Below, piece after piece: positions 7,321 through 15,213 of a stretch of 64,000 nucleotides of DNA; the first letter of the stretch is position 1; each line of letters begins with the position of its first letter. A program made the position numbers and the translations under genes. Origin of the DNA: Acinetobacter tibetensis (lineage in GTDB: Bacteria; Pseudomonadota; Gammaproteobacteria; Pseudomonadales; Moraxellaceae); assembly GCF_023824315.1 (NCBI RefSeq), contig NZ_CP098732.1, forward strand, positions 2,976,001 to 3,040,000, given 5' to 3'. The notes under the pieces are model-generated. The model did not search any database, was not told the origin of the DNA, and was given only the letters and a program-made list of their open reading frames with translations.

Positions 7321-9033
7321 ATGGAACACATCGAACGTGAATCGATGGAGTTTGACGTCGTTATCGTAGGCGCAGGCCCTGCAGGTCTTTCTGCTGCGAT
7401 CAAAATTCGTCAACTTGCGATTGAAAACAACTTATCTGATTTATCCGTTTGTGTGGTAGAAAAGGGCTCCGAAGTCGGTGCGCATATTCTTTCGGGTGCT
7501 GTACTAGAACCACGTGCGATTAATGAATTATTCCCAAACTGGAAAGAAGAAGGTGCGCCTTTAAATGTTCCTGTCACGGGAGATGAAACTTATTTCTTAT
7601 TATCTGATACCAAATCTCAGAAAATGCCTCACTGGATGGTTCCTAAAACCTTGCACAATGAAGGCAATTATGCGGTTTCACTCGGCAATGTCGTTCGTTG
7701 GTTAGGTCAAAAAGCCGAAGAATTAGAAGTTTCTATTTTCCCAGGTTTTGCTGCATCTGAAGTACTTTACCACGAAGACGGTACTGTAAAAGGTATTCAA
7801 ACTGGTGACATGGGGATTGGTAAAGATGGCGAACCAACCCATAACTTTACCCCAGGCTATGAGCTTCACGCTAAATACACCCTCTTTGCTGAAGGTTGCC
7901 GTGGTCACCTAGGTAAGCGTCTGATTGCCAAATTTGATCTAGATAAAGATGCAGACCCGCAACACTACGGTATCGGCATTAAAGAGCTTTGGGAAATTGA
8001 CCCAGCAAAACATAAAGAAGGCTTAGTCATGCACGGTGCAGGCTGGCCATTGGCTGAAACAGGTTCTTCTGGTGGTTGGTTCTTATATCATATTGAAAAT
8101 AACCAAGTTAGCTTGGGTATGATTATTGATCTATCTTATGAAAATCCACACATGTATCCATTTATGGAAATGCAGCGCTGGAAAACGCATCCACTGATTA
8201 AACAGCATTTAGAAGGCGGTAAGCGTATTTCTTACGGCGCACGTGCAGTAGTGAAAGGCGGTTTCAACTCATTGCCTAAATTGACTTTCCCAGGCGGTTG
8301 CTTAATTGGTGATGATGCTGGCTTCCTGAATATGGCAAAAATCAAAGGTTCGCACACTGCCATGAAATCAGGCATGTTGTGTGGCGAAGCTGTATTTGAA
8401 GCGATTGCTGCCGGTGTAGAAAAAGGCGGTGATCTTGCGATTGCCCGCGTTACTGAAGGCGAAGATTTATTCACTAAAGAATTAACTTCATATACTGAAA
8501 AATATAATAATTCTTGGTTAAAAGAAGAGTTATATAACACCCGTAACTTTGGCCCTGCGATGCACAAGTTTGGTCAGTGGATGGGTGGTGCTTTTAACTT
8601 TATCGACCAAAACGTATTTAAAGTACCGTTTACGCTACATGACTTAGCCCCTGATTTCAGCGCACTAAAAACTGTAGATGCGGCAACCTTCAAGCCAAAC
8701 TATCCAAAACCAGATGGCAAATTAACCTTTGACCGTTTGTCTTCAGTCTTCGTTTCAAACACGGTTCATGAAGAAAACCAGCCTGCGCATTTGAAACTGA
8801 CCGATGCATCGATTCCCGTGAACGTGAACTTACCAAAATGGGATGAGCCTGCTCAGCGCTACTGCCCTGCGGGTGTGTATGAAATCATGGAAAATGATGA
8901 TGGTTCAAAACGTTTCCAAATTAACGCGGCGAACTGTGTTCACTGTAAGACCTGTGACATTAAGGATCCATCACAGAACATCACTTGGGTAACGCCAGAA
9001 GGTGGCGGTGGTCCAAACTATCCGAATATGTAA
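7321..9033 (+). CDS. Electron transfer flavoprotein-ubiquinone oxidoreductase
   Basis: This 570-residue inner-membrane-associated flavoprotein passes electrons from reduced ETF to ubiquinone. It has the FAD motif VGAGPAGLSAA (residues 16-26) and central ETF-QO segments such as SGGWFLYHIENNQVSLGM. The C-terminal [4Fe-4S] ligands are Cys515 (YCPAGVYE), Cys539, Cys542 and Cys545 (NCVHCKTC). A GAGGAG Shine-Dalgarno precedes the ATG. ETF alpha and beta are not next to it. The last ten codons plus 11 downstream bases are repeated 69 bases further on (separate entry). Identification is secure; symbol left blank because naming varies (etfD, etfDH). Confidence 0.96.
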   Translation: MEHIERESMEFDVVIVGAGPAGLSAAIKIRQLAIENNLSDLSVCVVEKGSEVGAHILSGAVLEPRAINELFPNWKEEGAPLNVPVTGDETYFLLSDTKSQKMPHWMVPKTLHNEGNYAVSLGNVVRWLGQKAEELEVSIFPGFAASEVLYHEDGTVKGIQTGDMGIGKDGEPTHNFTPGYELHAKYTLFAEGCRGHLGKRLIAKFDLDKDADPQHYGIGIKELWEIDPAKHKEGLVMHGAGWPLAETGSSGGWFLYHIENNQVSLGMIIDLSYENPHMYPFMEMQRWKTHPLIKQHLEGGKRISYGARAVVKGGFNSLPKLTFPGGCLIGDDAGFLNMAKIKGSHTAMKSGMLCGEAVFEAIAAGVEKGGDLAIARVTEGEDLFTKELTSYTEKYNNSWLKEELYNTRNFGPAMHKFGQWMGGAFNFIDQNVFKVPFTLHDLAPDFSALKTVDAATFKPNYPKPDGKLTFDRLSSVFVSNTVHEENQPAHLKLTDASIPVNVNLPKWDEPAQRYCPAGVYEIMENDDGSKRFQINAANCVHCKTCDIKDPSQNITWVTPEGGGGPNYPNM

Positions 9034-9157
9034 TGTCTAATCCACCTTCACTGCAAAAGCATAGCTTTTGCACTTGCGGCAGGACAAAGCGCTGCTTTGT
9101 TCTTCCTGCCTCAGGCGGTGGTGGTCCGAACTATCCAAATATGTAATGTCTAATCCA
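9001..9157 (+). repeat. Duplicated 3' tail of the ETF-QO gene around a palindromic insert
   Basis: Bases 9001-9044 encode the final GGGGPNYPNM, the stop codon and 11 further bases. Bases 9114-9157 repeat this 44-base unit with only four differences, all at synonymous third codon positions. The 69 bases between them (9045-9113) contain two hairpins: arms TGCAAAAGC/GCTTTTGCA at 9052-9072, and GGCAGGA...TCCTGCC at 9078-9110 with an inner CAAAGC/GCTTTG stem. Synonymous-only differences suggest that the second copy was once the coding tail of a related allele. Confidence 0.8.
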
Positions 9158-9158
9158 T

Positions 9159-9190
9159 AAAAAAATCCCCTCTCTGTGAGGGGATTTTTT
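9159..9190. terminator. Bidirectional Rho-independent terminator
   Basis: Stem ATCCCCTC/GAGGGGAT (9165-9172 with 9178-9185) has a five-base loop, with an A-run on the left and a T-run on the right. It lies between the convergent ETF-QO gene and the secreted-protein gene and can serve both. Confidence 0.85.
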
Positions 9191-9191
9191 A

Positions 9192-9719
9192 TTAAAACAT
9201 ATCCGATTTTTGACTCAACACCATAACTGTAGGCCCAATCGCTGTATGTTCAGCGCCATAGTCCTGATGAATTTCAATCCGGTAATCATCACATTGATAG
9301 ATATATTTATTCTTTTTTTGTACCCAGCCTTTTTGGGCAACTTTAATTTTTTTGAGAATTCTGCTTTTAAAAAGATCCAAATCCGTCTCATAACTCGCCA
9401 TGGGGCCATCCAGAAAACTTAAACTGAATGAAGTGATGACTTCAGTATCTGGATCATAATGAATATGCTGACCCCAACTCACGCCTGCCTTTTTGATTTG
9501 TAGATCAGCACCATCGGCAAACGCTAACTGGTAATTATTTCCCCCTAAAACCACAGGTTTCACGGTAGGGTGAAGCTTTTGAAACTCACTGATACTCTGC
9601 CCAACCTTTAAACCTGCGACATTCATGGTTTGTACAGGAATTTCACAGGGTTTTGCCCACACGATTGAGCCCGATAAGGCAAAAATAGCAAACCCTAAGC
9701 ATCGAAATATACTTTTCAT
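9192..9719 (-). CDS. Secreted hypothetical protein
   Basis: This 175-residue protein has a clear Sec signal peptide: MKSIFRCLGF, a hydrophobic core, and a likely cleavage after VWA (about residue 22) before KPCEIPVQ. The mature part contains two cysteines (in KPCEIP and IYQCDDY) that could form a periplasmic disulfide, and a GLKVGQSISEFQKLHP segment reminiscent of small beta-rich periplasmic proteins. I do not recognise a named family. It is convergent with the ETF-QO gene and shares its terminator; the TusA-type gene lies upstream on the same strand, 81 bases away. Confidence 0.7.
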   Translation of the reverse strand: MKSIFRCLGFAIFALSGSIVWAKPCEIPVQTMNVAGLKVGQSISEFQKLHPTVKPVVLGGNNYQLAFADGADLQIKKAGVSWGQHIHYDPDTEVITSFSLSFLDGPMASYETDLDLFKSRILKKIKVAQKGWVQKKNKYIYQCDDYRIEIHQDYGAEHTAIGPTVMVLSQKSDMF

Positions 9720-9800
9720 TTTTATGTCCTAAAATGAGCTGTATTTATTGTTTTAAACTCATATTATTAGGCTCAATCTTAAGATTCTAACGCTTAAGTC

Positions 9801-10058
9801 TTAGCCTTTTTTCACCAAATAATGAAATTCTTTATTGCCATTTTCGTCTAAGCGTTCTTCTTGCAACAACAACTCATGTCCCAAATGCATACAAAATTTA
9901 GGAATATCCCACGAGGTCGAATTGTCTGTTGCAAATACCTCTACCACATCCCCAGATTTAGATTTACGAATGGCTTGATGCAACATCATCACAGGTTCAG
10001 GGCAACGTAATCCACGGGTATTTAATTGCAGGGTCGGGGTAACAGAGGATTCAGACAT
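9801..10058 (-). CDS. tusA: TusA-family sulfur carrier protein
   Basis: This 85-residue protein has the SirA/TusA signature LNTRGLRCPEPVMMLHQAIRK, with the active cysteine Cys19 in a CPxP motif. TusA accepts persulfide sulfur from IscS and passes it on for tRNA 2-thiouridine synthesis and other uses. The length is normal for the family. It is divergent from corC across about 240 bases. Other TusA-like paralogues exist in proteobacteria, so the exact pathway is inferred. Confidence 0.85.
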   Translation of the reverse strand: MSESSVTPTLQLNTRGLRCPEPVMMLHQAIRKSKSGDVVEVFATDNSTSWDIPKFCMHLGHELLLQEERLDENGNKEFHYLVKKG

Positions 10059-10295
10059 CTAGACACTCTTCATAAATTTTCAGCGCCATTCTAACATAAA
10101 CTCGAAATGACACAGCAACACCTCCCCGCTTATCTGTTTAGCAAGCAAACCATTAACTCAAAGTTTCAACCCATTTAGTTCAGTAAAAGATGACGATAAC
10201 ATTCATATTTTGCAGTACTTTTTGCATAGACATCTGCATTTTCTAAGGTATGATGAAAATAATTTTTTTCATATCTAGAGTCTTTAGGAAAGATC

Positions 10296-11135
10296 ATGCA
10301 CGATGAATCCAGCCCGTCGTGGGGCATGCGTGGCTTAAGAAAGTGGTTAGGAACTGCACCAGAAACTCGCGACGAATTGCTCAAACTCGTACAAGATTCA
10401 CGTCGTTTTTTAGAGCCTGATACGGTTGCGATGCTTGAAGGTGTATTCGATCTTCCTGCGACTAAAATCCGCGAAGTCATGACACCGCGCACAGCGATGA
10501 TTAGCCTGCAAGAAGATGATGAATTACTCGATATTTTGCATGTCTTGATTGAATCAGCGCACTCACGCTTTCCTGTGTTTTCGTCCGATCAACCTGATAA
10601 TGTGGTCGGCATTTTGTTGGCGAAAGATTTACTGCCTTTCTTGACCGAAAAAGCCAGCAAAGTCGATATTCGGGTGCTCATGCGTCAGCCACTTTTTGTC
10701 CCTGAAAGTGCACGCTCTGACCAAGTGTTACGTATGCTAAAAAACACTCAGACACATATTGCTGTGGTGATTGATGAATATGGCACCACATCAGGTTTGG
10801 TCACACTTGAAGATATTCTGGAAGAGATTGTCGGTGAAATTGAAGATGAACACGACATGGTCGATGAAGAAGCTCAATATATTGTCCCTGATGATGATCC
10901 CAAAACTGCCAATACTTGGTTGGTGCAGGCACTTACACCAATCGAACACTTTAACAATCTTTTAGATGCTGATTTTCCTGATGATGAAGTAGAAACTATG
11001 GGCGGTTTGTTGCTTCAAGAAATTGGTTTAGTGAGCGATTTACAAGGTCAAGTGATTGAAATTGGCGATTGGGAATTTACCATTGTAGAAGCAGATGCAC
11101 GTACTATTCATCTGATTCGAGCTGTCCTTAAATGA
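10296..11135 (+). CDS. corC: CorC/HlyC family protein with CBS pair
   Basis: This 279-residue soluble protein has a tandem CBS domain (about residues 60-180: REVMTPRTAMISL, HSRFPVFSSD, HIAVVIDEYGTTSGLVTLEDILEEIVGEIEDEHD). A C-terminal CorC_HlyC (transporter-associated) domain follows. Family members are linked to magnesium/cobalt efflux, and this one lacks the membrane DUF21 part, like E. coli CorC. Its stop overlaps the lnt start by four bases (ATGA), the same corC-lnt arrangement as in E. coli (ybeX-lnt), which supports translational coupling. Confidence 0.93.
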   Translation: MHDESSPSWGMRGLRKWLGTAPETRDELLKLVQDSRRFLEPDTVAMLEGVFDLPATKIREVMTPRTAMISLQEDDELLDILHVLIESAHSRFPVFSSDQPDNVVGILLAKDLLPFLTEKASKVDIRVLMRQPLFVPESARSDQVLRMLKNTQTHIAVVIDEYGTTSGLVTLEDILEEIVGEIEDEHDMVDEEAQYIVPDDDPKTANTWLVQALTPIEHFNNLLDADFPDDEVETMGGLLLQEIGLVSDLQGQVIEIGDWEFTIVEADARTIHLIRAVLK

Positions 11136-12691
11136 GAACATACTTTCATGCGCTGTTAACGTCTTCACAACAACAAAAACAGCTCCCCATGATTTTCCCT
11201 TTGATTATTTCCCTTTGTTCGGGTGCCATGTTGAGTTTTGCATTGGCGCCTTACTATTACTGGTGGATTGCCCTACTTTCCCCTGCCTTACTCTATGCCT
11301 GCTTGCGCCAACGTTCAGCCAAACACGCATTCTTCATTGGCTGGAGTTATGGCTTTGGGCTGTGGTTTGTTGGTGCTTTTTGGCTCTACACCTCCATTCA
11401 TGTCTACGGCGATACCAGTGCCGTGCTCAGTGTGCTCATGATTGCCATTATGGCACTGGCAATGGGACTCTTCACCGCACTACAAACTTGGATATATCGC
11501 AGATTTTTCCCAGAAACACCACTCACCTTTGCTCCGCTTTGGGTGTTTTTTGAATGGGCGAAAACCTGGGTCTTTACTGGCTTTCCATGGCTGTTTGTCG
11601 GCTATGCGTTTACCGAACGCTTCCTCGATGGCTATGCCCCGCTGTTTGGCGTATTCGGGGTGTCTTTCGTCGTCATCCTCTTGGCCTGCGCGATTGTGGA
11701 AATCCTCAACAAACGTCTATTCTGGTTGGTTCCTTCGCTGATTTTACTGCTCGGGGCTTGGGGGGTTGCACAACTACAGTTTGTTCAACCTAAGAATGAA
11801 AAACCACTTTCAGTTTCTCTGATTCAAGGCAATATTCCGCAAGACTTAAAATGGCTGACCGAATACCAAACCCAGACCTTAATGATCTATGCTGAACTCA
11901 GTCGTAGTGAATGGGGACGTGATTTAATCGTTTGGCCTGAATCTTCCATTCCAATGTTCCAAACCGACATTCAGCCATTTTTAAATGCCATGAAAGTTCA
12001 AGCGCAAAAAACGGATACGGGATGGGTTACAGGAATTCCTTATTGGGATTTAAAAGCATCTCAGCAACAAGGCTCCCCAATGTTCTATAACAGCATCATG
12101 GCTTTGGGCAGTCAATCCGAAGGACTGTATAAAAAACAACGTCTGGTGCCCTTTGGTGAATACATTCCCCTATCTGGTATGCTGAGTTGGGTATTGCCCG
12201 CCTTACAAAATGACCCGACTATGAGTGGTTTTTCACGTGGTGCATCCGATCAGCAACCCTTACATATCAAACAGCATAATTTAGCCGCTGCAATTTGCTA
12301 TGAAGTGGCTTATCCGAATCTAACACGACGGAATGCCAGCAACAGTGACTTCCTTGTGACCGTTTCTAATGATGCGTGGTTTACAGGTACGGCAGGCCCT
12401 TGGCAACATTTACAAATGGTGCAAATGCGCGCCAAAGAGAATGGGCGTTGGTTTATTCGTGCCACCAATACTGGTGTAACTGCCTTTATTGATCATCAAG
12501 GGCATATTGTGCGCCAAGCGCCGATTGATCAAAAAGCAGTACTACGGGGTGATTTACCTGCAATGCAAGGTCAGACACTCTACAATCGTCTAAGTGACTG
12601 GCCAATCCTCGGATTTTCAGCGCTACTTTTGATTATGGGTTGGTTCTTCCGCCCACGAAAAGTTGATATTTCATTTAAAAGCAGACGCTAA
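11132..12691 (+). CDS. lnt: Apolipoprotein N-acyltransferase
   Basis: This 519-residue inner-membrane enzyme adds the third acyl chain to the N-terminal cysteine of lipoproteins. About seven membrane segments fill residues 20-215. The periplasmic nitrilase-like domain (225-490) holds the Glu-Lys-Cys triad: Glu270 in VWPESSIP, Lys335 in LYKKQRLVPFGE and Cys389 in AAICYEVAYP. A final hydrophobic segment sits near the C-terminus. The start overlaps corC by four bases. A Rho-independent terminator follows the stop directly. Confidence 0.96.
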   Translation: MRTYFHALLTSSQQQKQLPMIFPLIISLCSGAMLSFALAPYYYWWIALLSPALLYACLRQRSAKHAFFIGWSYGFGLWFVGAFWLYTSIHVYGDTSAVLSVLMIAIMALAMGLFTALQTWIYRRFFPETPLTFAPLWVFFEWAKTWVFTGFPWLFVGYAFTERFLDGYAPLFGVFGVSFVVILLACAIVEILNKRLFWLVPSLILLLGAWGVAQLQFVQPKNEKPLSVSLIQGNIPQDLKWLTEYQTQTLMIYAELSRSEWGRDLIVWPESSIPMFQTDIQPFLNAMKVQAQKTDTGWVTGIPYWDLKASQQQGSPMFYNSIMALGSQSEGLYKKQRLVPFGEYIPLSGMLSWVLPALQNDPTMSGFSRGASDQQPLHIKQHNLAAAICYEVAYPNLTRRNASNSDFLVTVSNDAWFTGTAGPWQHLQMVQMRAKENGRWFIRATNTGVTAFIDHQGHIVRQAPIDQKAVLRGDLPAMQGQTLYNRLSDWPILGFSALLLIMGWFFRPRKVDISFKSRR

Positions 12692-12692
12692 T

Positions 12693-12725
12693 AAAAAAGG
12701 GAGATTTTGAAATCTCCCTTTTTTT
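12693..12725 (+). terminator. Rho-independent terminator after lnt
   Basis: Stem GGGAGATT/AATCTCCC (12699-12706 with 12711-12718) is followed by an eight-base T-run and preceded by an A-run. It ends the corC-lnt unit and can also act on the convergent gene at 12765. Confidence 0.88.
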
Positions 12726-12764
12726 ATTCTGATGCTTAATCAAACTTCAGAAATCTAGAATCAA

Positions 12765-13109
12765 TTAAAACATTGAAGCAAACTGACTCGCAAAATAAGC
12801 GACCAAGCTAGATAAAAACAGCATCGGTACATAACGATAGGCAGAAAAGATTGTTTGCTCAATGACAGAATTCAGACTTTGCGATTGCCAAACGGTTGCT
12901 TTGAGCGCACTCATAAAACACACCGTGACCCATGCACTCATGACACTTAAGGTCAAAAAACCAATCATAATCTGGCTGCTGCCTTCGGTATGTTGCCATA
13001 AAGTCATGGCCCCATTCATCATCGGCAAGACAGTTAAAATCAATAGAACAGATTTCAGCATCGCCCAATGAAATTGGGTGATTTCATCTGATAAAACGAA
13101 TGCTTTCAT
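12765..13109 (-). CDS. Small multi-helix membrane protein
   Basis: This 114-residue protein has three predicted membrane helices: about residues 17-36 (LKSVLLILTVLPMMNGAM), 48-68 (MIGFLTLSVMSAWVTVCFM) and 93-110 (VPMLFLSSLVAYFA). No recognisable domain is seen. It stands alone, convergent with lnt and separated from gspG by an A+T-rich region of 277 bases. The well-formed hydrophobic pattern and codon use make a real gene likely; the function is unknown. Confidence 0.65.
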   Translation of the reverse strand: MKAFVLSDEITQFHWAMLKSVLLILTVLPMMNGAMTLWQHTEGSSQIMIGFLTLSVMSAWVTVCFMSALKATVWQSQSLNSVIEQTIFSAYRYVPMLFLSSLVAYFASQFASMF

Positions 13110-13309
13110 TCTATTCTCCCCATCACATTTTTGTTCTTAAATTTATTATGCTAGGTTTTTTTCAAATAAAAAGTCTATTTATCCATATACTTGACAATTT
13201 TTGTAAACATTACGGCTAGGAATAATTCTTATTATAACTCTCAAAAACTATTTATTATTTTTATTTATTTAAATTCAAATACTTATATTAATATTAATGA
13301 ATAAGAAAG

Positions 13310-13358
13310 ATTATCACTTTATTTATAATTGAATCACTCAATAAAATAAAGTGATAAT
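13310..13358 (-). terminator. Long A+T-rich inverted repeat downstream of gspG
   Basis: Two perfect 15-base arms (ATTATCACTTTATTT and its complement, 13310-13324 and 13344-13358) flank a 19-base loop, 29 bases past the gspG stop. There is no G+C-rich stem or clean T-tract, so it may be a terminator, an mRNA 3' stabiliser or a protein-binding palindrome. The rest of 13110-13386 is A+T-rich with nothing else recognisable. Confidence 0.45.
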
Positions 13359-13386
13359 TTCCATCCATTAACTCAGGCGATATTGA

Positions 13387-13824
13387 TTAAGGTTGATAAT
13401 AAATATCGGCATCAGTCCCTTCGCCACCTTCTTTACCATCGGCACCAAACGAATATAAATCGAAAGCACGACCTTCAGCACCTGGGTTAATGTATTGAAT
13501 ATCATTTTCCCAACTGTCTTTTGGATAACCACCTTTGACATAACCACCCTGCATCCAATTTTTTGCCGACGCGGGCTGATTCACCAAGGCATCTAAACCA
13601 CCATCTTGCATCGATGGGTATTTACCATTATCTAATTTATATTGATCCAGCGCACCTGCAACCCCTTTTAAGGTGATCACCGTGGTATCGACTTTGGCTT
13701 TTTCACCACGCCCCATGACATTCGGTACAATCAGCGCAGCCAACACCCCTAAAATAACAATCACCACCATCACTTCAATTAAAGTAAAACCCGATTGTTT
13801 GGTTTGATATTTATTCACTTGCAT
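13387..13824 (-). CDS. gspG: Type II secretion major pseudopilin GspG
   Basis: This 145-residue prepilin-like protein has the peptidase cleavage site QSG|FTLIEVMVV after Gly12, with the conserved +5 glutamate (Glu17) and a 20-residue hydrophobic helix. The C-terminal domain has the GspG pattern (LDNGKYPSMQDGGLDALV, then GYPKDSWENDIQYINPG and YSFGADGKEGGEGTDADI), which includes the calcium-site loop. GspG forms the shaft of the secretion pseudopilus. It lies 31 bases after gspF on the same strand; other gsp genes are not in the window, consistent with the scattered gsp loci of Acinetobacter. Confidence 0.95.
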   Translation of the reverse strand: MQVNKYQTKQSGFTLIEVMVVIVILGVLAALIVPNVMGRGEKAKVDTTVITLKGVAGALDQYKLDNGKYPSMQDGGLDALVNQPASAKNWMQGGYVKGGYPKDSWENDIQYINPGAEGRAFDLYSFGADGKEGGEGTDADIYYQP

Positions 13825-13855
13825 TCAACCACTCACTCTTCAATCTTTATATTCT

Positions 13856-15061
13856 TTAAATCATATTGTTCATATTAACGATCGGCAGCATCACTGCAAT
13901 CACAATCACCAATACAATACTGGCCATAAGCACCAACATTAGCGGTTCAAGTAACGCCAATAAAGTCGAAATTAGGGTCGTAACTTCTCGATCTTGCATG
14001 GCCGCAGCACGCTCCAACATGCGATCTAATTCACCTGAGGCTTCGCCACTTTTGATCATTTGTACCATCATCGGGGGGAAATAACCACTGCGCTCCAGTT
14101 GGGTGGCCAAGTTGCCTCCTTCCGTAACTTTTTCAGCCGCCAAATCGACCGAATCCCGAATCACCCAGTTATTGCTGACCGCAGCACCAATGCGTAATGC
14201 ATCTACTAGCGGTACACCTGACTTGGTTAGAATAGACAAGGTACTGGCAAACCGTGCTGCATTAATACCACGTGATAATTTACCAAATAATGGCAATTTG
14301 AGCGTTAAACGATCAAAAGCATAATGTCCTGCGGTGCTCTTTAAAAACCGTAAAAGAAACACGATCCCCAACACCGTTGTAATGATTAAAAATGGCCAAG
14401 CTACGCGAATAAAGGCACTGGCTTTCATCAGCGCAACTGTAATCCAAGGCAAAGCATCTTTATTTTGATCGAAAGTTTTGACAATATCGGGAACCACGTA
14501 GGTCATCAGCCCCATCACAATCGCAAAAGACATCAGCATTAAAATAATTGGGTAAATCATGGCACCTTGAATTTTCTTTTGCATGGCAAAGCGATTCTCG
14601 GTGTAATCTGCCAATTGCTCCAGAATCAAATCCAGATGACCTGAACGCTCGCCCGCCGCAATTGTTGCACGGTAAAGTTCAGGAAAACGCCCAGATTGCT
14701 GCAAGGCATTGGCTAAAGAGTGTCCTTCCAAAACTTTGGAACGAACCGACACAATTAATTGTTGCACATGGGCTTTTTCACTTTGCTTGGCAACCGCTCG
14801 TAAAGCTTCTTCTAATGGAATTGCCGCAGCCACCAACACCGACAATTGACGCGTAAAAAGAGCTAAATCATAGGCGGTAATCTTTTTTTGAAACCAGCGC
14901 GATCCTTGCTGTTTGGTTTTGTGTTCTACAGGATCGACACTAATCGGGATGAGAGATTTCTCACGTAATTGCTGACGTATTTGTCGTGCCGAATCACCTT
15001 CTAGCACGCCTTTTTGCTGCTTCCCTAAAGCATCAATGGCGGTAAATTGATATGCAGGCAT
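13856..15061 (-). CDS. gspF: Type II secretion inner-membrane platform protein GspF
   Basis: This 401-residue protein begins MPAYQFTAIDALGKQQKG, the classical GspF/PilC start. It has two repeated T2SSF domains (about residues 70-190 and 270-395), each with LxxFTRQLSVLVAAAIPLEEAL or FASTLSILTKSGVPLVDAL-type helices, and three membrane segments (about 170-190, 220-240, 375-395). It anchors the secretion ATPase and pseudopilus at the inner membrane. It is the first gene of a gspF-gspG pair and is divergent from priA. GspF is preferred over PilC because gspG follows directly. Confidence 0.94.
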   Translation of the reverse strand: MPAYQFTAIDALGKQQKGVLEGDSARQIRQQLREKSLIPISVDPVEHKTKQQGSRWFQKKITAYDLALFTRQLSVLVAAAIPLEEALRAVAKQSEKAHVQQLIVSVRSKVLEGHSLANALQQSGRFPELYRATIAAGERSGHLDLILEQLADYTENRFAMQKKIQGAMIYPIILMLMSFAIVMGLMTYVVPDIVKTFDQNKDALPWITVALMKASAFIRVAWPFLIITTVLGIVFLLRFLKSTAGHYAFDRLTLKLPLFGKLSRGINAARFASTLSILTKSGVPLVDALRIGAAVSNNWVIRDSVDLAAEKVTEGGNLATQLERSGYFPPMMVQMIKSGEASGELDRMLERAAAMQDREVTTLISTLLALLEPLMLVLMASIVLVIVIAVMLPIVNMNNMI

Positions 15062-15213
15062 TGTAATGCTCTAATTTTCCGAAATTTCCTTCAGCGCTGT
15101 TGCGTCTGACCCCTAAAATCATTCATATTCTTCAATATAAATTTTATTTGCACACTCTAACATAACTCAAGACTTCACACGACGAACATTCAGCCGGAAC
15201 CTTTGACCCTTTT

